Of a stretch of 6,460 bases of DNA, positions 1 to 4,756 are shown piece by piece (position 1 is the stretch's first letter; the number at the start of each line of letters is the position of its first letter). The notes beneath the pieces were generated by a model. The model did not search any database and was not told the DNA's origin. It was given only the letters and a program-made list of their open reading frames with translations. The DNA lies in assembly GCA_035548055.1 (NCBI GenBank), contig DASZTL010000095.1, forward strand, positions 1 to 6,460, given 5' to 3'. Source of the DNA: DASZTV01 sp035548055. Its GTDB lineage: Bacteria; Actinomycetota; Actinomycetes; JAFAQI01. Both the position numbers and the translations under genes were made by a program.

Positions 1-23
1 GGCGTCGCCGCTTCCAGCTTCAT
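1..23 (-). CDS. 5' end of next operon gene, probably tsaE (partial)
   Basis: Only the first seven codons and part of an eighth are inside the window, reading MKLEAAT and then probably P. The start is well supported. The ATG at 23-21 shares four bases (ATGA) with the stop of the uracil-DNA glycosylase, and a perfect GGAGG lies seven bases upstream at 31-35. The reading frame is open to the edge. The product cannot be identified from so few residues. I infer TsaE, the ATPase for tRNA N6-threonylcarbamoyladenosine synthesis, because tsaE commonly follows alr in actinobacteria and many TsaE proteins start with a short beta strand of this kind before the helix leading to the P-loop. Existence of a gene here is likely; its identity is a context guess. 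Confidence 0.5.
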
Positions 24-634
24 CGAAGGGCCTCCGCGGCGAGCCTCAGGTCGGCGACCAGCGCGGCGTGCGGCTCGCCGTTCGGCCCGAACCGCAACGC
101 CGCCGAGGGGTGGTAGGACGCGATGAGGCGCCGACCACGCCAGTCGTGCACCGTTCCACGCACATCGGCCAGTCGGGTCTTGGCGTTGACCGCCCAGGTC
201 AACGCAGTGCGCCCGAGTGTGAGAACCAGCGGCGGGTCGAGCAGCGCGACCTGCCGGTCGAGCCAGCCGGTGCAACGAGCGGTCTCGGCCCGCGCCGGAG
301 TGCGGTTCTGGGGCGGTCGACACTTCAGCACGTTGAGCACCGAGATGTCGCTGCGCCGTAGCCCGGCGTCGGCCAGCAACCGGTCGAGCAGCTGGCCACC
401 CCGGCCTCGGAAGGGACGCCCTTCGGCATCCTCGGTTGCCCCAGGTGCCTCCCCGACGATCAGCAGACGCGCGTCTGCCAGGGTGTCGCCGACGACGACG
501 TGCTGACGAGTGGCGGCGAGCTCCGGGCAGGCCGTGCACGACCGGATCGCACGTGCCAGCCCGTCCAGCCCGGCGCAGGCACCGGCCTGACCGACGATCG
601 TCAGAACCGCCGGATCGACAGCGCGCGGGCTCAT
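20..634 (-). CDS. Uracil-DNA glycosylase, family 4 (4Fe-4S)
   Basis: A 204-residue cytoplasmic enzyme expected to cut uracil out of DNA and start base excision repair. Visible motifs: GEAPGATED at residues 61-69 (family 4 motif A), GRPF and GQLLDRLL just after it, KCRPPQNR at 104-111, and the HPS motif at 175-177 near the C-terminus. Four cysteines, C33 and C36 (CTAC), C105 and C121, match the spacing that binds the 4Fe-4S cluster in this family. Length is normal. The ATG at 634 was chosen because homology begins there; the frame stays open upstream to 817, but that part would overlap the hydrolase and has no family similarity. The ribosome binding site is only moderate (GGTGGGATGG). It starts 49 bases after the hydrolase stop and overlaps the next gene by ATGA, so it is part of the operon. 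It is not UdgX: motif A is GEAPG rather than GEQPG, and the KRRIH loop is absent. Family assignment is firm. Confidence 0.93.
   Translation of the reverse strand: MSPRAVDPAVLTIVGQAGACAGLDGLARAIRSCTACPELAATRQHVVVGDTLADARLLIVGEAPGATEDAEGRPFRGRGGQLLDRLLADAGLRRSDISVLNVLKCRPPQNRTPARAETARCTGWLDRQVALLDPPLVLTLGRTALTWAVNAKTRLADVRGTVHDWRGRRLIASYHPSAALRFGPNGEPHAALVADLRLAAEALR
31..35 (-). promoter_or_regulatory. Shine-Dalgarno site for the gene starting at 23
   Basis: On the minus strand this reads GGAGG, seven bases before the ATG at 23-21. It lies inside the last codons of the uracil-DNA glycosylase gene. It is one of the strongest ribosome binding sites in the window, and it is the main evidence that a separate gene starts at the left edge. 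Confidence 0.75.
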
Positions 635-687
635 TCGTCCGCCATCCCACCCGCCGCGGCACCGAAGAGCGCGCTTTGCGCGGTCAT
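631..687 (-). CDS. Possible 18-codon bridging micro-ORF
   Basis: An ATG at 687-685 overlaps the hydrolase stop as ATGA. It opens a frame of 18 codons reading MTAQSALFGAAAGGMADE, whose TGA overlaps the ATG of the uracil-DNA glycosylase, again as ATGA. It fills the whole gap between the two genes. There is no ribosome binding site at a useful distance (a GGAG lies 14 bases upstream), so translation would depend on re-initiation by ribosomes finishing the hydrolase. The peptide matches no family I recognise. It could be a coupling device, a remnant, or chance in a short GC-rich gap with few stops. Protein coding is unproven. Confidence 0.2.
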   Translation of the reverse strand: MTAQSALFGAAAGGMADE

Positions 688-1739
688 CTAATCGCGGCGC
701 GCTCCGACGCGCGGTCGAACAGTCGGCGAAGTGCGGCGTTGACGTCGTCGTGCCGCTCGAGCTTCGCCATGTGGTTCGCACCCGGCAGGACCTGGAACTC
801 CGCGGCCGGAAGCGCATCAGCCATGACCTGGCTGTGCGAGAGAGGGGTCAGGACGTCCTTCGAGCCGCAGGAGATGAGCACGGGCAGGTCCTTGAGGACA
901 TCGAGAGCTGTCAGTTTGTCGTGCGACAGGAACGTGTCGAAGAACTGCGACATCACCTCGATCGGGGTGGCGGACACCATCTGCTCCATGAAGGCGACGA
1001 GCGACGGTGGAACACCGGGGCCGTAGGAGATGAAGCGGGTGAAGAGGAAGCCGACATCGCTGCCGACGCGACGGCCGCGTTCGATCGTCGCCGCTCGGCG
1101 CTGGACGAGCTTCGCCCCGGCGGGAACGAACGGCGAGACGAGACGGGATACGGCTCCGGGGACTCCCACGATCTCCTTGGCGACGTTGCCGGTCGACGTC
1201 GACAGCAACGCGACGCCGGCGATCCGGTCGCCGAACAGGTCGGGACGCTGGTCGGCCAGCGAGAGGATCGTCATGCCGCCCATGGAATGGCCAACCAGGA
1301 CCACGGGACCTGCCGGCGCAACCGCTTGCAGCACGGTGTCGAGATCCTTCCCGAGCTGATCGATCGTGCAGTGCTCTGCCGGGGATCGCTCGGACGAACC
1401 ATGGCTGCGCTGGTCGTAGAACACGAGCCGGGCCGCATCGCCGAGATCACGGCGCTGGAAGTGAAAGGCGTCCATGGAAAGCGTGAAGCCGTGCATGAAG
1501 ACCACGGTCAGCGGCGAATCCGGATTGCCGTCGATCTCGACGTGCAGAGCGACCCCGTCGTCGGCGACGACGCTGAGACCTTCGGTGTGCAGCTTGCCGA
1601 ACGGCTCGTCGACATAGGGGTCGGCCGCAGATCGGGCTCGACCTACCGCACGCCGCTCGGCGTTGATTCCCGCCGCAACGGCGGCACCGGCGACACCGGT
1701 CACGAGTGCGGCGACTCCGAGGTTTCGGCGACGGCTCAT
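684..1739 (-). CDS. Alpha/beta hydrolase with N-terminal hydrophobic segment
   Basis: A 351-residue protein with a complete alpha/beta hydrolase fold. The oxyanion-loop motif HGF is at residues 83-85, the nucleophile elbow GHSMGG at 150-155 (Ser152), the likely acid is Asp295 in GSKD, and the catalytic His323 is in GANHM. YDQRSHGSS at 108-116 is typical of the esterase/haloperoxidase-like branch. A helical lid region lies around 185-275. The N-terminus has SRRR at 2-5 and then an Ala/Gly/Val-rich hydrophobic stretch at about 7-24, so it may be exported or anchored; the twin-arginine match is weak because Asn replaces the usual Phe. The start at 1739 was chosen because it overlaps the alr stop by ATGA, has GAAGGAG four bases upstream, and removes a non-homologous extension. 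A hydrolase of this kind follows alr in several actinobacteria as I recall. The substrate is unknown; an ester or lipid is plausible but not shown. Confidence 0.88.
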   Translation of the reverse strand: MSRRRNLGVAALVTGVAGAAVAAGINAERRAVGRARSAADPYVDEPFGKLHTEGLSVVADDGVALHVEIDGNPDSPLTVVFMHGFTLSMDAFHFQRRDLGDAARLVFYDQRSHGSSERSPAEHCTIDQLGKDLDTVLQAVAPAGPVVLVGHSMGGMTILSLADQRPDLFGDRIAGVALLSTSTGNVAKEIVGVPGAVSRLVSPFVPAGAKLVQRRAATIERGRRVGSDVGFLFTRFISYGPGVPPSLVAFMEQMVSATPIEVMSQFFDTFLSHDKLTALDVLKDLPVLISCGSKDVLTPLSHSQVMADALPAAEFQVLPGANHMAKLERHDDVNAALRRLFDRASERAAIR

Positions 1740-2863
1740 AAGGCTCCTTCGTAGATCCGTGGGACTCGCGCGCCTACCCGGGACACGATCTCGTAGTTGA
1801 TCGTGCCGATTGCAGCAGCCCACTCGTCGGCGGTGGGCTCACCGGACGCGCCCGGGCCGAAGAGCACCACCTCATCGCCCGCCATGACGCTGTCATCGCC
1901 CACGTCCAGGACGAACTGGTCCATACAGACGGTGCCGGCCATCCGGTAGCGCTTCCCCGCGATCGTCACCTCGCCGAGGTTCGTGAGCTGGCGTGGGACA
2001 CCGTCGGCGTACCCCAGCGGCACGAGCGCGAGGGTCGTCTCGCCGGACGTCGTGTAGCGATGCCCATACGACACACCGTGACCCGCCGGCGTGCGCTTGG
2101 TCAGCGCGAGCCGACTCGTCAGCGTCATCGCGGGAGTCAGGCCTAGCTCGCGCGCCTCACCGACCGCGGGCCCGGGTGACAGGCCATAGATCGCCACGCC
2201 GGGTCGGACCAGGTCGTAATGAGTCTCGGGCAGCCGGAGCGTCGCGGCCGAGTTCGCGAGATGACGGACCGTCGGCTGCAGACCGGCGCGAGTAGCAACG
2301 TCAAGCGCCTCATCGAACGTCCGGCGTTGCGCCTCGATTGTGGGATTCGCCGGATCGTCGGCGTACGCGAGGTGCGACCAGATCCCGACGACGTCGACCG
2401 TGCCGTCGGCCTTCGCCTTTGCGGCCGCCTCGACCAGGTCCGGCCACGCACTCGGTTGCGCGCCGCCCCGCCCGAGTCCGGAGTCGACCTTGAGGTGGAC
2501 CCGGCTCGGCCGACCCGTCCTGGCGGCCGCGGCAATCGCCCGATCAAGACCCCAGCCGGCGTAGACGCCGACATCGACCTGCGCCGCGACGACGGCTTGC
2601 CAGTCGTCAGTGGGACCGAGCAGCCAGGCAAGAGCCGGGGCGTCGATTCCGGCCGCGCGAAGCGAGAGTGCCTCGTCGGCCATGGCGACGCCGAGCCAGG
2701 TGGCACCTCCGGCAAGCGCGGCGCGAGCCGACTCGACCATCCCGTGGCCATAGCCGTCGGCCTTCACCACGGCCATCACGGCCTTGCCGCTCGCCCGCTC
2801 CATCAGCGTCGCCACGTTGCGGCGGATCGCGTCGAGATCGATGCGCACGGCGGAGACGCTCAC
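1736..2863 (-). CDS. alr: Alanine racemase
   Basis: A 375-residue PLP enzyme that interconverts L- and D-alanine, supplying D-alanine for peptidoglycan in the cytoplasm. The N-terminal barrel carries the PLP lysine K34 in VVKADGYGHG. K125 and R132 in the HLKVDSGLGR segment match the carbamylated lysine and substrate-pocket arginine of characterised racemases. RPG at 220-222 contributes to cofactor binding. The C-terminal domain has the second catalytic base Y266 in GVSYGHRY, plus GYADG at 284-288 and VCMDQ at 312-316, which line the active-site entrance across the dimer. All key residues are present and the length is typical. The start is a GTG at 2863, four codons after an in-frame TGA that is also the nnr stop, with a modest GAGAG site nine bases upstream. 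The gap to nnr is 12 bases, and the gene overlaps the hydrolase by ATGA. Its last sense codon is the rare TTA. A very secure assignment. Confidence 0.97.
   Translation of the reverse strand: MSVSAVRIDLDAIRRNVATLMERASGKAVMAVVKADGYGHGMVESARAALAGGATWLGVAMADEALSLRAAGIDAPALAWLLGPTDDWQAVVAAQVDVGVYAGWGLDRAIAAAARTGRPSRVHLKVDSGLGRGGAQPSAWPDLVEAAAKAKADGTVDVVGIWSHLAYADDPANPTIEAQRRTFDEALDVATRAGLQPTVRHLANSAATLRLPETHYDLVRPGVAIYGLSPGPAVGEARELGLTPAMTLTSRLALTKRTPAGHGVSYGHRYTTSGETTLALVPLGYADGVPRQLTNLGEVTIAGKRYRMAGTVCMDQFVLDVGDDSVMAGDEVVLFGPGASGEPTADEWAAAIGTINYEIVSRVGARVPRIYEGAL
1744..1750 (-). promoter_or_regulatory. Shine-Dalgarno site for the alpha/beta hydrolase
   Basis: On the minus strand this reads GAAGGAG, four bases before the ATG at 1739-1737, inside the last codons of alr. 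It decides the hydrolase start against the longer open frame reaching 1823. Together with the ATGA overlap it indicates translation coupled to alr, with its own strong initiation site. Confidence 0.8.
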
Positions 2864-2875
2864 CTGACCAGTCTC

Positions 2876-4345
2876 TCAGGGGAGATCGGCAAGCGCCTCG
2901 GAGATGTTCGCGACGATGTCAGTGGCGCTGATCGGATGAGCGGGGACGCCGCTCGCGATGAGACCGGCCAGACCGTGCAGGAACGCACCCGCCGACCCGG
3001 CGGCGAGCGGATCGAGGCCGCCGGCGAGCAACGCGCCGCACACTCCGGCGAGCACGTCGCCGCTTCCGGCAGTCGCTAGGTACGGCGTCGACGCGGTGTT
3101 CACCCGTACCTCGCCATCCGGTGCGGCCACCAGAGTCGAGCTGCCCTTGAGCAGCACCGTCGCACCGAGGGCGGTCGCGCCGTCACACACCGCCGACAGC
3201 CGGCCGGCTTCGATGTCGGTCCGCGCGCCGTCGGTCAACCGGGCGAACTCCCCGGCGTGCGGCGTGAGGAGCGTCGGCGCCGTTCTCGCTCGCACGAGGT
3301 CGGGCGCCGCGGCAACGATCGTGATCGCGTCGGCGTCGAGCAGGACCGGAAGGTCGGTCGCGAGCACGGCGCGAACCAGGCGGCCGGCGTCGTCGTCGGT
3401 GCCGAGGCCCGGGCCGACCACCCAGGCCTGGACCCGACCGGCCGCAAGCATCGCGTCCGCGTCGCCGGGGGCGATCTCGGTGACGACCGCCTCGGGATGC
3501 GCTGACCGGACGGCGGACGACGGGCCGGCCGTCGAGACGAATCGGACCATTCCGACGCCGGTGGCGAGCGCGCCCCCGACGACGAGATCCGCCGCACCCG
3601 GATAGGCGTCGCTCCCGGCCACGACACCGAGCACACCTCGGCGGTACTTGTCGGACTCCGGCGACGGAGCGGGCAGCAGGTCACGCACATCGTCGGCGTC
3701 CAGCGACTGAATCGACGCGGCCGGCATCGTCAGCCCGATGTCGATGCACTCGACCAGTCCCGCGTACTCGGCGCCCGGGCTCACCAGCAGGCCGACCTTC
3801 ATCGCGCCGAACGTCACCGTCACGTCGGCGCGCACCGCGACGCCGGGGACTTCGCCGGTGGACGCATCCACGCCGCTTGGCACGTCGACCGCCACCACGG
3901 TCGCGTCCGCTGCGTCGAGCATCCGCGCGAGTCCGGCCATCGACTCTCGCAGCTCACCGGTTGCGCCGATTCCGACCATCCCGTCGATGACGAGCTCGGC
4001 TTGGCCGAGGAGGAGCCGGTCGGAGTCAGCGCCGGCCGGCTTGGAACGACCGCCGGCACGGTGCAGTGCGGCAAGAGCGGGCGCGTGCAGACGGTCCGCC
4101 AGGAGCAGAGCATCAACGCGTGCGCCCCGCTCGGCGAGCTTCGCGCCGGCGTACAGGGCGTCGCCCCCGTTGCCACCCGACCCGACCAGCAGCACGACCC
4201 GCGATCCGTAGGTCCGGCCGAGCAACGCGGCACAACGCCGGGCGAGCGCGAACGAAGCTCGCTGCATGAGCGTGCCTTCGGGCAGCGAGGCGAGGAGCGG
4301 CTGCTCGGCGGCACGGACGGCAGCGGCGTCGTAGGCAGACCTCAC
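2876..4345 (-). CDS. nnr: Bifunctional NAD(P)HX epimerase/dehydratase
   Basis: A 489-residue fusion that repairs hydrated NADH/NADPH: the N-terminal half epimerises R- and S-NAD(P)HX, and the C-terminal half dehydrates S-NAD(P)HX using a nucleotide (ADP in bacteria). The YjeF-N domain (about 1-215) shows GSGGNGGDA at 55-63, VIDGMVGIG at 119-127 with the likely catalytic D121, and VDVPSGVDA at 153-161. The ribokinase-like dehydratase domain (about 220-489) shows KYRRG at 233-237, GSDAYPGAA near 244-252, GPGLG at 311-315, TPHAGEF at 361-367 and ATAGSGDVLAG at 424-434 with the catalytic D430. Both halves look intact and the length is usual. The start is a GTG at 4345, with GGAGAG five bases or less upstream, overlapping the acpS stop as GTGA. 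Linkage of this gene to cell-wall and tsaE genes is common in bacteria. Confidence 0.96.
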   Translation of the reverse strand: MRSAYDAAAVRAAEQPLLASLPEGTLMQRASFALARRCAALLGRTYGSRVVLLVGSGGNGGDALYAGAKLAERGARVDALLLADRLHAPALAALHRAGGRSKPAGADSDRLLLGQAELVIDGMVGIGATGELRESMAGLARMLDAADATVVAVDVPSGVDASTGEVPGVAVRADVTVTFGAMKVGLLVSPGAEYAGLVECIDIGLTMPAASIQSLDADDVRDLLPAPSPESDKYRRGVLGVVAGSDAYPGAADLVVGGALATGVGMVRFVSTAGPSSAVRSAHPEAVVTEIAPGDADAMLAAGRVQAWVVGPGLGTDDDAGRLVRAVLATDLPVLLDADAITIVAAAPDLVRARTAPTLLTPHAGEFARLTDGARTDIEAGRLSAVCDGATALGATVLLKGSSTLVAAPDGEVRVNTASTPYLATAGSGDVLAGVCGALLAGGLDPLAAGSAGAFLHGLAGLIASGVPAHPISATDIVANISEALADLP

Positions 4346-4695
4346 GCGCTCTCCGCGATGACTATCGCCGTCGCGACCCCCCCGTCGTGAGAGATCGACA
4401 GGTGCCAGCGCTCGATGCCCTTGTCCAGTGCGGCGCTCGCCACGGTCCCGTCCACTTCCAGGTACGGACGGCCCAGCTCGTCATGGCGTACCTCGACGTC
4501 ATGCCACGCCAGGCCTGGCGGCGCGCCGAGCGCCTTGGCAACCGCCTCTTTCGCCGCGAACGTGCCGGCGAGCGTCGGGATCGGCGCATCATGCTCCGCC
4601 GCGGTGAACAGCCGGTCCTTCAGGTTCGGCGTGCGGGCGAGGCTCTCGGTGAACCGCTCGAGCGCGACGACGTCGACCCCGACTCCCACGATCAC
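4342..4695 (-). CDS. acpS: Holo-[acyl-carrier-protein] synthase
   Basis: A 117-residue phosphopantetheinyl transferase that moves 4'-phosphopantetheine from CoA to the serine of apo-ACP, activating fatty-acid synthesis in the cytoplasm. The family's opening IVGVGVDVV is at residues 2-10 with the metal-binding D8. FAAKEAVAKALG at 46-57 carries the second metal ligand E50, and the C-terminal LSISHD segment at 99-104 is the conserved SxSH motif. Length matches group I AcpS. The GTG at 4695 was chosen because it gives the typical MIVGVG start; the frame stays open upstream to 4812, but that part overlaps glmS and is not family-like. The ribosome binding site there is weak. A GTG at 4722 is a less likely alternative. 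It lies 61 bases downstream of glmS and overlaps nnr by GTGA. A run of seven G on the coding strand lies in the codons just after SISHD. Confidence 0.94.
   Translation of the reverse strand: MIVGVGVDVVALERFTESLARTPNLKDRLFTAAEHDAPIPTLAGTFAAKEAVAKALGAPPGLAWHDVEVRHDELGRPYLEVDGTVASAALDKGIERWHLSISHDGGVATAIVIAESA
4349..4354 (-). promoter_or_regulatory. Shine-Dalgarno site for nnr
   Basis: On the minus strand this reads GGAGAG, three bases before the GTG at 4345-4343 (the GGAG core is five bases away). It lies inside the last codons of acpS. It supports the GTG start and translational coupling across the GTGA overlap. Confidence 0.6.
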
Positions 4696-4756
4696 GACGG
4701 CAGCCCGGCTCGGCGGACCCACTGTCCAATGAGCGGAACCGGCAACATCGTGGGAG
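4696..4756. other. glmS-acpS intergenic gap, no recognised signal
   Basis: This is one of the two gaps over 40 bases in the window. On the minus strand it holds only short dyads (GGAC/GTCC around 4713-4726 and AGCC/GGCT around 4702-4710). There is no T-run after a stem, so no intrinsic terminator, and no convincing -35/-10 pair. An internal promoter for acpS cannot be excluded by eye. Confidence 0.4.

Noticed and set aside
20..634. UdgX-type uracil-DNA glycosylase that crosslinks to DNA
   Set aside because: The motif is GEAPG rather than GEQPG, and there is no KRRIH loop after motif A. The four-cysteine pattern and KCRPPQNR fit ordinary family 4.
635..817. N-terminal extension of the uracil-DNA glycosylase frame to 817
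   Set aside because: It would overlap the hydrolase by over 130 bases, is Arg/Ser-rich and unlike any family 4 glycosylase. The protein is full length from the ATG at 634.
750..1754. A 334-codon plus-strand frame antisense to the hydrolase
   Set aside because: It is codon-aligned with a clearly real gene on the other strand, has no known motif, and has no operon context on the plus strand.
2219..3079. A 286-codon plus-strand frame antisense to alr and nnr
   Set aside because: It is codon-aligned with both minus-strand genes and terminates at the complement of a CTA codon in nnr (residue 423). The composition is typical of an antisense shadow and it runs across a gene boundary.
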